In this document: piece by piece, positions 7,915-16,382 of the stretch | Layout: each line of letters starts with the position of its first letter | Numbering within the stretch: position 1 is the stretch's first letter | Source of the DNA: Streptomyces griseoruber | GTDB taxonomy: Bacteria > Actinomycetota > Actinomycetes > Streptomycetales > Streptomycetaceae | Direction: 5' to 3' | DNA: 64,000 nucleotides | Assembly: GCF_001514205.1 (NCBI RefSeq) | Contig: NZ_KQ948785.1 | Span: forward strand, 1-64,000 | Notes under the pieces: model-generated | The model's input: only the letters and a program-made list of their open reading frames with translations | What the model was told of the DNA's origin: nothing | Databases searched by the model: none | Translations under genes and position numbers: made by a program

Positions 7915-9570
7915 GTGACCGACCTCTCCGCCCGCAATCCCGACTGGTGGCGCCAGGCAGTCGTCTACCAGGTGTACCCGCGCAGTTTCGCCGATGCCGA
8001 CGGAGACGGCCTCGGCGATCTGAGGGGCGTCACCGGCCGGCTGTCCCACCTCGCCGCCCTCGGCGTGGACGCCCTCTGGCTGAGCCCCTTCTACCCCTCC
8101 GAACTCGCCGACGGCGGCTACGACGTCGAGGACCACCGTGACGTCGACCCCCGCCTCGGCACCCTGGCCGACTTCGACGCGCTGGCCGCCGAGGCCCACC
8201 GCCTGGGCCTGAAGGTGATCGTCGACCTCGTCCCCAACCACACCTCGCACCGCCACCCCTGGTTCCAGGAGGCCCTGGCCGCCGGGCCCGGCTCCGCGGC
8301 CCGCGCCCGTTACGTCTTCCGCGAGGGCCGCGGTCCGCACGGCGAACTCCCGCCCAGCGACTGGCAGTCGGTGTTCGGCGGCAGCGCCTGGGAGCGGGTC
8401 CCCGACGGCCAGTGGTACCTGCACCTCTTCGCCCGTCAGCAGCCCGACCTGGACTGGAGCCACGAGGAGGTCCGCGAGGACTTCCGCACCACCCTGCGCT
8501 TCTGGTCCGACCGGGGCGTGGACGGCTTCCGCGTCGACGTGGCCCACGCCCTCACCAAGGACCTCACCGAACCCCTCCGCGACCTCGGCGCACCCGCACC
8601 GAGCGGCGAGGAGGCCCTGGCCGGCCTCCCCCCGGGCACCCACCCCTTCTACGACCGCGACGAGGTCCACGAGATCTACCGCGACTGGCGCCGTGTCCTC
8701 GACTCCTACTCCCCGCCCCGGACGGCGGTCGCCGAGGCCTGGGTGCCGGGTGCCCGGCGCGCCCTGTACGCCCGCCCCGACGAACTGAACCAGGCCTTCA
8801 ACTTCGAGTATCTGCAAGCCCCTTGGGACGCCGACGCGATCCGCCGCGTGATCACCGACTCCCTCGCCACGGCCCGCGCGGTCGGCGCCTCGGCGACCTG
8901 GGTGCTCTCCAACCACGACGTGGTACGCCACCCGTCCCGGCTGATGCTCCCGCCCGGCACGGACGAGAACGCCTGGCTGCTCTCCGGCGGCACCGCGCCC
9001 GCCGTGGACGAGGCGCGCGGACTGCGCCGGGCCCGGGCGGCCACGCTGCTGATGCTGGCGCTGCCGGGATCCTCGTACGTCTACCAGGGCGAGGAACTGG
9101 GCCTGCCCGAGGTCGCCGGGCTCCCCGTGGACGTCCTCCGGGACCCGCTGTGGGAGCAGACGGGCCGCACCCGCAAGGGCCGCGACGGCTGCCGGGTCCC
9201 GCTGCCCTGGACGGCCGCGGGACCGTCGTACGGCTTCGGCGCGGGCGGGGCCTGGCTGCCGCAGCCGGAGTGGTTCGCGCGGTACGCGGTCGAGGCGCAG
9301 GACGGGGTGGCGGGTTCCACCCTGGAGCTGTACCGGACGGCCCTGCGCCTGCGCCGCAAACTGTTCGACGGCGAGGAACCGACCTGGCTGCCGGACACTC
9401 CGCCCGGCGTCCTGGCCTTCGCCCGCTCCGGCGGCCGGCGCTGCGTCACCAACCTCTCGGCGACACCGGTACCCCTGCCGCCGGGCGAGGTCCTGCTGAG
9501 CAGCACACCACTGCCCGACGGCACCGGTCCGAACCCGCTGCCGCCGGACACCACGGTGTGGCTGGCCTAG
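7915..9570 (+). CDS. GH13 alpha-glucosidase (oligo-1,6-glucosidase type)
   Basis: The 551-residue enzyme has no signal peptide and is probably cytoplasmic. GH13 motifs are present in order: W-W-R-Q-A-V-V-Y-Q-V-Y-P-R-S at the N-terminus, V-D-L-V-P-N-H (region I), D-G-F-R-V-D-V-A-H (region II, nucleophile Asp), V-A-E-A-W (region III, acid/base Glu) and L-S-N-H-D (region IV). It should hydrolyse short alpha-glucans or isomaltose/maltose-type sugars taken up from outside. GTG 7915 fits the family N-terminus; an in-frame extension upstream lacks homology. The 272-bp upstream region contains a short direct repeat (TTCTTGGCGA at 7653 and 7669) but no operator I can name. Confidence 0.9.
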   Translation: MTDLSARNPDWWRQAVVYQVYPRSFADADGDGLGDLRGVTGRLSHLAALGVDALWLSPFYPSELADGGYDVEDHRDVDPRLGTLADFDALAAEAHRLGLKVIVDLVPNHTSHRHPWFQEALAAGPGSAARARYVFREGRGPHGELPPSDWQSVFGGSAWERVPDGQWYLHLFARQQPDLDWSHEEVREDFRTTLRFWSDRGVDGFRVDVAHALTKDLTEPLRDLGAPAPSGEEALAGLPPGTHPFYDRDEVHEIYRDWRRVLDSYSPPRTAVAEAWVPGARRALYARPDELNQAFNFEYLQAPWDADAIRRVITDSLATARAVGASATWVLSNHDVVRHPSRLMLPPGTDENAWLLSGGTAPAVDEARGLRRARAATLLMLALPGSSYVYQGEELGLPEVAGLPVDVLRDPLWEQTGRTRKGRDGCRVPLPWTAAGPSYGFGAGGAWLPQPEWFARYAVEAQDGVAGSTLELYRTALRLRRKLFDGEEPTWLPDTPPGVLAFARSGGRRCVTNLSATPVPLPPGEVLLSSTPLPDGTGPNPLPPDTTVWLA

Positions 9571-9616
9571 GGCCTGTTGGCGCCGTCGGTTTCCCGGCCT
9601 GATCCGAACGACAGAC

Positions 9617-10402
9617 CTAGCCTCCCGTGCCCGCGTTCGCGGCGGCGCCGGCGGTGGAGTTGGCCGCGCCGCCCGCGATGCCGTCGATGTCCACCGGGGT
9701 GGACGTGGCGTTCGGCGGCGGGGTGAGGACGACCAGCGGCGCGCCGGCGGCCGGGGCGGGCGGGGTCAGGTCCGACTTGGGCAGCTTGGGCGGGGTGGTC
9801 TGCTGGAAGATCGTCGAGTCGAAGTCGACCAGGCCCGTCTTCTCCATCACCGTGATGTGGTCGAGGACGGTGTCGTTGGCCTGGTCGGCCAGGGCGCGCA
9901 CCAGGGAGTTCTTCGTCGTCGACCGGATCTTCGCCACGGTGTTGAAGATGGAACCGTGCGTCATGCGCAGGATGTTGGCGAAGTCGGTGTCGAACTGCGC
10001 ACCCGTCTCGCCCTTCAGCTGCGTCACGAAGCCCTCCTGCTGGGGGCTCGCCACGTTGGGCAGCGTGATGTTCAGCATCGGAGCGATCTTGCGGCAGGTG
10101 GTGTCGAGGGCGGCGTGGCCGTCGACGAGGTGCTCGCTCGCGGTGAGGACGGCCTTGCTCGTCCCCTTCTGCAGACCGATCTGGCCCAGCGGGTACTCCC
10201 ACAGACCGGCGGCCCGCACCTTCACCACGAAGTCACGGTCGCCCTCGGTCAGCGGGCCCCACTGGGTGTTCGCGATGACTCTGTCCGTGGTGGTCGACAC
10301 CGTGTCCAACCCCAGCATCGAGGGGTAGGCCAGGGCGCCCAGTGTCAGACTCAGGGCTCCGCCCACGAAGAGTGTTCCGATCGCGTTCCGCGAGAGTTGC
10401 AC
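9617..10402 (-). CDS. DUF4142 domain secreted protein
   Basis: The 261-residue protein starts at GTG 10402 with AGGAGG six bases upstream. A hydrophobic N-terminal segment suggests export or membrane anchoring. The middle is a DUF4142 helical bundle: D-R-D-F-V-V-K-V-R-A-A-G-L-W-E at its start, then H-x-x-V-D-G-H-x-x-L-D and an H-G-S-I-F-N segment. The C-terminus is a Pro/Ala-rich tail. DUF4142 proteins belong to the ferritin-like superfamily and are usually envelope proteins of unknown function. It is convergent with the GH13 gene and divergent from the MOSC gene. Confidence 0.82.
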   Translation of the reverse strand: MQLSRNAIGTLFVGGALSLTLGALAYPSMLGLDTVSTTTDRVIANTQWGPLTEGDRDFVVKVRAAGLWEYPLGQIGLQKGTSKAVLTASEHLVDGHAALDTTCRKIAPMLNITLPNVASPQQEGFVTQLKGETGAQFDTDFANILRMTHGSIFNTVAKIRSTTKNSLVRALADQANDTVLDHITVMEKTGLVDFDSTIFQQTTPPKLPKSDLTPPAPAAGAPLVVLTPPPNATSTPVDIDGIAGGAANSTAGAAANAGTGG

Positions 10403-10543
10403 CGTTCCTCCTGCCCGGTCGGGGTCCGCCGACGGTAGGACTCCGGCGGGGGGCGGACGCACAGGAGTACGTACGAAGAGCCGCCGCGACTCTATGGGGT
10501 TCGTAAAATCTTCGCGGCGGTATGAGTTCCCAGGGGGGAGCCG

Positions 10544-11242
10544 ATGCGAGCGAACGTCGTAGGGATCACGTACTACCCGGTGAAGGGGTGCGCGGGGGTC
10601 GCGCTCACGGAGGCGGATCTGACCCCGGAGGGGCTGCTCGGCGACCGCGCCTGGGCGGTCGTGGACGACCGGGGCGACCTCCGCCGGCAGGGGGCGGACC
10701 CGCGGCTCGCGGTGATCGCCCCGGACGTGCGGGACGGCGGGCTGACGCTCCGGGCGCCGGAGACCGAGCCGCTCACGGTGACGGGGCCCGGCCCCGAGGC
10801 GGACGCCTGGCTGACCCGGTTCCTGGGCCGCCCGAGCCGTCTGGTCCGCGCCGGCGCGGGCAACGCCTCCCGGCTGCACCTCGTCTCCCGCGCCAGCCTC
10901 GACGCCCTCAACCGGCGCATCGCCGCCCGCGGCGCCGACCCGCTGCCCCTGACCCGTTTCCGCCCCAACGTCGTCGTCGACGGCTGGACCACCCCCCACA
11001 CCGAGGACGACACCCCCCGCCTCACCATCGCCGGCACCGAACTGGCCTTCACCGAACTCACGGTCCGCTGCGCCATCACCCTGGTCGACCAGTCCACCGG
11101 CCGCCGGGCGGGCCCCGAGCCCCTGCGCACCCTCGCCGACTACCGCCGGGCGGACGGCGGCGGGGTCGTCTTCGGCGCGTACTTCGCGGTACGGCGACCG
11201 GGACGGGTGGCGCTGGGCGACGAGGTGACACCGACCGGCTGA
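10544..11242 (+). CDS. MOSC domain protein (MOSC_N beta-barrel plus MOSC)
   Basis: The 232-residue protein begins with the typical MOSC_N sequence Y-Y-P-V-K-G-C, in which the YPVKS-like segment is conserved. G-L-x-G-D-R-A-W and a second half with F-R-P-N-V-V-V-D-G and R-C follow. The family is related to molybdenum cofactor sulfurase and the YiiM/mARC proteins, and its Cys near R-C-A-I is in the expected place for cofactor or sulfur handling. ATG 10544 follows GGGGGGAG. It may lie in an operon with the M24 homologue 71 bp downstream. Confidence 0.85.
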   Translation: MRANVVGITYYPVKGCAGVALTEADLTPEGLLGDRAWAVVDDRGDLRRQGADPRLAVIAPDVRDGGLTLRAPETEPLTVTGPGPEADAWLTRFLGRPSRLVRAGAGNASRLHLVSRASLDALNRRIAARGADPLPLTRFRPNVVVDGWTTPHTEDDTPRLTIAGTELAFTELTVRCAITLVDQSTGRRAGPEPLRTLADYRRADGGGVVFGAYFAVRRPGRVALGDEVTPTG

Positions 11243-11313
11243 GCACGACCCCCCAGCACCCATACGGCCCTCCCCACCCGCCCTCCCCGCCGTTCACCGG
11301 TTCGAATGGGGTC

Positions 11314-12525
11314 ATGAGCCCCGACAAGCACAAGCCGGAACACCGGGACGCCCCGGACAACCGGGGGCCGGAGTGCCCTGAGTCGGGGGGCCGGGGGCCG
11401 GGGGGTGGGGTGCCCGGGGTCTTTTCCCGGGAGGTTCATGTCGGGCGGCTGCGGCGGGTCGCCGCGGAGGCCGCCGCCGCTCGGCTCACCGGGCTTCTGG
11501 TGACGCCCGGCCCCGATCTGACCTGGCTGTGCGGCCACCGGCCGGGCGGCGCCCCGGACCGGCTCACCCTGCTCGTGCTCACCCCGGAGGCCGAACCCCG
11601 CCTCCTGCTCCCCGCCCGTGACCTCGCGGACGTCGCGGCGGGTCCCGTCGCCGGTGCCGTCCGGCTCACCGCCTGGGCCGACGGCCAGGACCCGTACGCC
11701 GCCGCGGCCGGTCTGCTCCTCCCGCACGGCCACTACGGCATCAGCGACGCCACCTGGTCCGTCCACCTCCTCGGCCTGGAGGAGGCCCTGCCCCTCACCA
11801 CCTACCGGCCGCTGTCCACCGCCCTCCCCCTGTTCCGGGCGGTCAAGGACGAGGAGGAGAAGGCCCGGCTCGCCGCCGCGGCCGCCGCCGCGGACGCCGC
11901 GTACGAGGCCGTCCTCGCCGTACGGTTCAGCGGCCGCCGTGAGTCCGAGCTGGCCGCCGACCTCGCGGGCCTGCTGCGCGCCCACGGCCACGACCGCGTC
12001 GACCGGGCCCGGGTCGCCGCCGGAGCCCATGGCGCGGACCCGGACCACCGGCCCGGCGAACACCGGATCGAACCCGGCGACACGGTCGTCCTGGACCTCG
12101 GGGGCCGCCGCGACGGCTACGCCTCCGCCCTCACCCGCACGGTCCATGTGGGGCCCCCGCCGGACCGGCTGCGCAGACTGCACGAGATCGTCCGTACGGC
12201 CCGGGAGGCGGCCCTGGCGGCGCTGCTCCCCGGAGCGCCGTGCGCGGAGCCCGACCGGGCGGCCCGCGCGGTCCTCGCGGACGCGGGGCACGGTGGGGAC
12301 GCCCTCCCGGCCACCGGTCACGGCCTCGGCCTCACCCCGTACGAGCCGCCGTACCTCGCCCCGGGCGGCACCCGGCTCCTCGCGCCCGGCATGTGCGTCC
12401 AGGTGGCGGCGGGTGTCCTGCTGCCCGGCCGGCTCGGGGTGCGGCTCGGGGACACCGTGGTGTGCACGGCGGCGGGTGTCCGCCGGCTGGGCGGCGCCGA
12501 CCCCGCCCTCGGAGTGGTCACCTGA
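11314..12525 (+). CDS. M24 (Xaa-Pro) peptidase homologue with degenerate metal site
   Basis: The 403-residue protein has a creatinase N-terminal-like region and a pita-bread M24 domain. Of the five usual metal ligands, three are visible: Asp in V-V-L-D-L-G-G, His in T-G-H-G-L-G-L, and Glu in Y-E-P-P. The second Asp, normally S-D-x-T-R, is Ala here (S-A-L-T-R). The last Glu, normally V-R-x-E-D-T, is Gly (V-R-L-G-D-T). Two metals are therefore unlikely to be held, and the protein may be a non-peptidase family member. The first 45 residues are low-complexity, so the true start could be later, for example just before the segment F-S-R-E-V-H-V. Confidence 0.78.
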   Translation: MSPDKHKPEHRDAPDNRGPECPESGGRGPGGGVPGVFSREVHVGRLRRVAAEAAAARLTGLLVTPGPDLTWLCGHRPGGAPDRLTLLVLTPEAEPRLLLPARDLADVAAGPVAGAVRLTAWADGQDPYAAAAGLLLPHGHYGISDATWSVHLLGLEEALPLTTYRPLSTALPLFRAVKDEEEKARLAAAAAAADAAYEAVLAVRFSGRRESELAADLAGLLRAHGHDRVDRARVAAGAHGADPDHRPGEHRIEPGDTVVLDLGGRRDGYASALTRTVHVGPPPDRLRRLHEIVRTAREAALAALLPGAPCAEPDRAARAVLADAGHGGDALPATGHGLGLTPYEPPYLAPGGTRLLAPGMCVQVAAGVLLPGRLGVRLGDTVVCTAAGVRRLGGADPALGVVT

Positions 12526-12543
12526 GCCGTCGCGCCCGGCGGC

Positions 12544-13233
12544 TCACGCCATCCAGAAGAACACCGCCGTCATCCGCTTCTCCTCCAGCGTCGTACCGCA
12601 GTAACCGGTCGCGCTGTGCACGAGGTTGGCGTGGTAGAGCAGCAGCCGGCCCGCGCGGTGCGGGACCCGTACGTCCTCCTCGAAGGCGTCGGGGGCGACG
12701 AACCGGGTGCCGAGGGCCTCGACGAGGTTGTTGTGCGGGGCCTGGACGACATTGCCGCCGAGCCGGCCGCCCGGCAGCGACTGCCGGTAGAAGCTGGTCC
12801 CGCAGTCCTTGGGCACGGCCGGGTTGAGGTACAGCACGGCCGCGTACCGGCACAGCGCGCGCGAGTCGGAGTGCGGGCGGGGGGTGCTCTCGCCCTCGCC
12901 GACGACCTGGACGCAGTTGTGGTTGAGGGTGCCGCCGCCGGGCGCCTGCTGCACCCACAGCCGCTGTGCCCCGGTGGCCCTGCGCACCAGCCGCTCCACC
13001 CGGGCGAGTTCCGCGGGCTCCAGGCCCGGCATGGTCCGCAGTCCCGGCCAGCTCTCGGAGGTGTACGGGTATCCCTCGACCCAGTCGTCCCTGGCCAGGC
13101 ACCGCTCGCGGATCGCGGCGATGCCGTCCTCGGGGAGGACGTCGTCCAGGACCCAGTAGTCACGGCCCTGCGTGGGCTTGCGGTAGGGCAGGACGGGGAG
13201 GGCGGCGGCCCGCCTCGGCTGTGGCATGGACAT
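12544..13233 (-). CDS. 2OG-Fe(II) oxygenase-like protein (DUF6445 type)
   Basis: The 229-residue protein carries an oxygenase facial triad: H-x-D in P-R-P-H-S-D-S, a distal His in A-N-L-V-H-S-A-T-G-Y, and a downstream Arg in E-K-R-M-T-A-V that would bind 2-oxoglutarate. This pattern, with hydrophobic strands between, fits the DUF6445 group of double-stranded beta-helix proteins. Substrate is unknown. The start is uncertain between Met 13233 and a second Met two codons later; no good ribosome site is seen. It is convergent with the M24 homologue. Confidence 0.72.
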   Translation of the reverse strand: MSMPQPRRAAALPVLPYRKPTQGRDYWVLDDVLPEDGIAAIRERCLARDDWVEGYPYTSESWPGLRTMPGLEPAELARVERLVRRATGAQRLWVQQAPGGGTLNHNCVQVVGEGESTPRPHSDSRALCRYAAVLYLNPAVPKDCGTSFYRQSLPGGRLGGNVVQAPHNNLVEALGTRFVAPDAFEEDVRVPHRAGRLLLYHANLVHSATGYCGTTLEEKRMTAVFFWMA

Positions 13234-13352
13234 GAAGCGAATCTAGGCCGGGGGTCCGTCAGTTCTCGCCCGCGATCTTCCCCGGAGTGCGTAGTGAACT
13301 GGTCAACGGGTCGTCAATCCCGGTCAAGGACGTGTCTGTCGCGGCTTCCCGG

Positions 13353-13676
13353 CTACTGCCCCTCGGGGAGCGGGACGATCTTCCCGTTCTCGTCGAGGGT
13401 GTGGGTGGTCCAGTACTCGTCCCACTTGTCGCCGACGTACTCCGGGACCTTGCCCTCCGGGTAGCGGACCCAGCCCTCCGGCGGCTCCTGGCCGTCCTTC
13501 ACGCACTGGCCGCCGGTGCTGTTGACGGCGAGCGCCGGGTACTCGCCGTCGCTGCACTGCGCGTCCTGGAACGAGAGCGAGCACGCGGACAGCAGTCCGG
13601 CGGCGGTGGCGCAGGCCAGCGCCAGACCCACCAGGGACAGGGGCGACCTACGGCGGACACGGCTGCTCTTCTGCAC
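13353..13676 (-). CDS. SCO0607-like lipoprotein
   Basis: The 107-residue protein has a basic N-terminus, a hydrophobic helix and the lipobox L-L-S-A-C at about residues 28-32. The mature part of about 75 residues contains a Cys pair (Q-C-S-D-G, G-Q-C-V-K) and an E-P-P-E-G-W-V-R-Y-P-x-G-K-V-P segment that I associate with a small conserved Streptomyces lipoprotein family. It should be membrane-anchored on the outer face. The function of the family is not known. Confidence 0.7.
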   Translation of the reverse strand: MQKSSRVRRRSPLSLVGLALACATAAGLLSACSLSFQDAQCSDGEYPALAVNSTGGQCVKDGQEPPEGWVRYPEGKVPEYVGDKWDEYWTTHTLDENGKIVPLPEGQ

Positions 13677-13810
13677 GGCTGATCCCTCTCGACGCGCGCC
13701 GACCCCTCGCCGGCGTGTGCCATCAGCCTGCGGGGAGCGGGGCGAAGTCTCCTGAGTACGGGTACTCAGCGGGCGGGGGACGCCCTACTCGACCCCGGGC
13801 GGCGGACGCC

Positions 13811-14086
13811 TCAGAACCCCTCCCCCAGTACCCGTTCCACCAGCCGGAGTTGGGCGTCGGTCAGCCCGGGGTCGGTGAACTCCACCGGCGGCTGGTCGTC
13901 CACGGTCAGCGTGTAGTGGCAGGCGTCGGGCACCCCGGGCCCGGACGGGGAGGGCCCGTCCGCCGCGGTGAGGACCTCGTACGCGAGCTTTTCGAGCGCG
14001 GCCCCGTCGGGCCGGGCGGCGGTGTCCGCCTCGGCCCGGCGGGGTACACCGAGCAGTCCCCCGCTCCTGATCAGCCGGATGTGCAT
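13811..14086 (-). CDS. Emfourin-like protealysin inhibitor
   Basis: The 91-residue protein begins M-H-I-R-L-I-R-S-G-G-L and carries C-H-Y-T-L-T-V-D-D near the middle and a C-terminal L-x-x-L-V-E-R-V-L. This is the layout of the emfourin family, small cytoplasmic inhibitors encoded beside M4 protealysins. Its start lies 12 bp after the stop of the protealysin gene, so the pair is almost certainly cotranscribed and the toxin-antitoxin-like enzyme/inhibitor pairing is preserved. Confidence 0.78.
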   Translation of the reverse strand: MHIRLIRSGGLLGVPRRAEADTAARPDGAALEKLAYEVLTAADGPSPSGPGVPDACHYTLTVDDQPPVEFTDPGLTDAQLRLVERVLGEGF

Positions 14087-14098
14087 GGCGCCACCGGT

Positions 14099-15145
14099 TC
14101 AGTGGACGCTCAGACCCACGTCGGACCAGGCCTTCACCACGGACTCCAGCTCCAGCCGGGTGCCGTAGAGCCGCTCGGCCGTGTCCCTCGTCGCCTGCGC
14201 GAACTCCTGGAAGTCGCAGTTCTCGGAGAGCCGCCCGGAGGTGAGCGTCTCGTACCAGATGCGTCCCGCCCGCTCCCAGGCGAAGCCGCCGATGGCGACC
14301 GCGGTCAGATAGAAGGCGTGGTTGGGGATGCCGGAGTTGATGTGCACCCCGCCGTTGTCGGCGTCGCCCTCGACGTAGTGGGTCATATGGCTGGGCTGCG
14401 GGTCCTTGCCGCCCAGCATCGGGTCGTCGAACCCGGTCCCCGGTTCCCTCATCGACCGCAGCGCCTGCCCCCGCACCTGCGGGGTGAACAGACCCGCGCC
14501 GATCAGCCAGTCGGCCTGGTCGGCGGTCTGGTGCCGGTCGTACTGCTTGACCAGCGAGCCGAAGACGTCCGAGATCGACTCGTTGAGCGCGCCGGACTGG
14601 TCCTGGTAGACGAGACCGGCGGTGTACTGCGTGACGCCGTGGGTGAGTTCGTGGCCGATGATGTCGACCGAGATGGTGAAGTCGTTGAACACGACGGCGT
14701 CACCGTCGCCGAAGACCATCCGCTCGCCGTCCCAGAAGGCGTTGTTGAAACGGCGACGGTAGTGGACCGTCGAGTCCAGCGGCAGATTGGCGTCGTCGAT
14801 CGAGTGCCGGGCGTAGGCCTCCTTGTACAGCGTGAAGGTCAGACCGAGGCTCTCGTACGCGCGGTTGACCGTGCCGTCCAGGGACGGGTCACCGCCCTCC
14901 CGGCGGACCAGGTCGCCGGGGAGCGCGAGGGTGTGGTGGGTGTCGTACAGCGTCCGGTCCAGGACGAACTCGGTGGGCGCGGCGGGGGAGACCAGACTGG
15001 GCGTCTCGATCCGGTTCTGCCGGAAGTCGGCGTCGACGGCCAGCGTGTTGTGCGCGGCCTCCCGTACGTGCGGGTTGTCGGCCTCGGTGAGTTTTTCGAG
15101 GATGAACGGCGGCAGGATGCCGCAGACGGGGCGCGGGGGACGCAT
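14099..15145 (-). CDS. Protealysin-type M4 metallopeptidase
   Basis: The 348-residue protein lacks a signal peptide. It starts with a short propeptide containing C-G-I-L-P-P-F-I-L-E-K-L, the protealysin precursor motif. The thermolysin signature H-E-L-T-H supplies two zinc ligands and the catalytic Glu, and N-E-S-I-S-D-V-F-G supplies the third zinc ligand. The late H-I-N-S-G-I-P-N-H segment holds the second catalytic His. Protealysins are cytoplasmic proteases that can be released later and are held in check by emfourin, which is the next gene. Confidence 0.9.
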   Translation of the reverse strand: MRPPRPVCGILPPFILEKLTEADNPHVREAAHNTLAVDADFRQNRIETPSLVSPAAPTEFVLDRTLYDTHHTLALPGDLVRREGGDPSLDGTVNRAYESLGLTFTLYKEAYARHSIDDANLPLDSTVHYRRRFNNAFWDGERMVFGDGDAVVFNDFTISVDIIGHELTHGVTQYTAGLVYQDQSGALNESISDVFGSLVKQYDRHQTADQADWLIGAGLFTPQVRGQALRSMREPGTGFDDPMLGGKDPQPSHMTHYVEGDADNGGVHINSGIPNHAFYLTAVAIGGFAWERAGRIWYETLTSGRLSENCDFQEFAQATRDTAERLYGTRLELESVVKAWSDVGLSVH

Positions 15146-15379
15146 GGGGTCCCTCCTCGGAAGAGGGCTTGCTCAAAGGGGTGATGGGCCACGAGTCCCC
15201 AGCGGGGGGACCCGGAGCCGGGGCCGCGTGACTCACGCAGGCCGAACGAGTCCCATGCGTCCTATTCTGCGCCCGGGCGCGGTCTCCCGCACGCCGGGCG
15301 GGTGACGGCGCCTCAGGTGGCGGGTGCCGGGTGCCGGGTGCCGGGGGTGCTTGCCGGGTGTCCGGGTGTCCGGGTCGTC

Positions 15380-15907
15380 TCAGTACCGCACCGCCCGCGC
15401 CACCTGTGCCTTCACCGTGCCGGACAGGTCGCGGTTGCTGCGGGCCGTCGCCGTGCCGGTCCGGCCGGCGGCCACGTCGGAGACGGTGACGACGACCGTG
15501 TCGAGGCGGTTGCCGCTGCTGTCGGTGAAGTCGACCTGGACGGCGAAGGACTTCGTGGAGTCGGCGGTGTTGGTGACGGTGACGTCGACCGTGGCACGGC
15601 CCTGGTCCGTGCCGGGCGTGCCGAGCTTCGCGTCGGACTTCACGTCGACGCCGTTCTTGATCTCGTCCAGTTCCCGGCCCGCCTCGGCCGTGGCCGACGC
15701 GAACGCCGACGCCGCCTCGGAGGCGAGGGAGGACGCGGCCGCCGTGGCCTCGCCGCCCAGCGACTCCACCGCGGAGGCGGCGATGCTGGCGGCCTTGCTG
15801 GCGGCGGACGACACCGACGAGGGGGTGTTGTCGTCCGAGCAGCCGGTCAGGCCGACGGCGCAGCAGACCGCCACCGCCGTCAGCAGCACGCCCTTGGTGC
15901 GCGGCAT
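15380..15907 (-). CDS. Lipoprotein with FxLYD-like beta domain
   Basis: The 175-residue protein has a signal peptide ending in the lipobox L-T-G-C (about residue 23). An Ala/Ser-rich spacer of about 70 residues, likely helical, follows. The C-terminal 90-residue domain with T-V-D-V-T-V-T-N-T-A-D-S-T-K-S-F-A-V fits an FxLYD or CARDB-like beta sandwich used for extracellular scaffolding. ATG 15907 is preceded by AGGAGGCGAG. The DNA just downstream (about 15320-15375) contains runs of GGGTGCC and GGGTGTCC short repeats. Confidence 0.72.
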   Translation of the reverse strand: MPRTKGVLLTAVAVCCAVGLTGCSDDNTPSSVSSAASKAASIAASAVESLGGEATAAASSLASEAASAFASATAEAGRELDEIKNGVDVKSDAKLGTPGTDQGRATVDVTVTNTADSTKSFAVQVDFTDSSGNRLDTVVVTVSDVAAGRTGTATARSNRDLSGTVKAQVARAVRY

Positions 15908-16010
15908 CTCGCCTCCTGGTGTCCGGGCCGGGCCTCCTTCCAGTGAAGGGGTGGCGGGCCCGCTCCGCATGCCGGGTCACCCGGACGGATGGCGGACCCC
16001 ACCCGCGAGG

Positions 16011-16199
16011 TCAGCGTCGCGCCTTCTTGTACCGGCGCATCAGCTCCACGATCCGCGCCTGCTCGGCGCCCGCGTTCAGCGCGGTCAGCAGGTCGTCCGG
16101 GCACAGCTCGTAGAAGTCGCCCCAGTGGCCCCGGCGCCGGTTGTCCCAGATGCGGTAGCCGCCGGGCACGCCCCGGGCGACATAGCGCCGTCTGCTCAA
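16011..16199 (-). CDS. Small conserved basic protein
   Basis: A 62-residue frame begins with TTG at 16199, with GGGGAGAC upstream, and reads Leu/Met-Ser-Arg-Arg-Arg-Tyr-Val-Ala-Arg-Gly. It is rich in Arg, Trp and Tyr, with R-I-W-D-N-R-R-R near the middle and a C-terminal helix ending K-K-A-R-R. It resembles short conserved Streptomyces proteins of unknown role. The start is uncertain because the frame continues upstream without a better ribosome site. Confidence 0.55.
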   Translation of the reverse strand: MSRRRYVARGVPGGYRIWDNRRRGHWGDFYELCPDDLLTALNAGAEQARIVELMRRYKKARR

Positions 16200-16382
16200 T
16201 CCGTCTCCCCTTCCCCCGTGAGTGGCATCCACAGTGTCCGCCACGGCCTTCATCCCTCGCGCGGATTTTCGAGGCCCGTCGTCCTCCCCGGTGACACCTA
16301 CGCACACTTCACGCTCGGCGATCATGTGCTTACGCTGTGATGGTTGATTGGTGGATCGGTGGAGAGCGTGTGCGGGAGTGGC

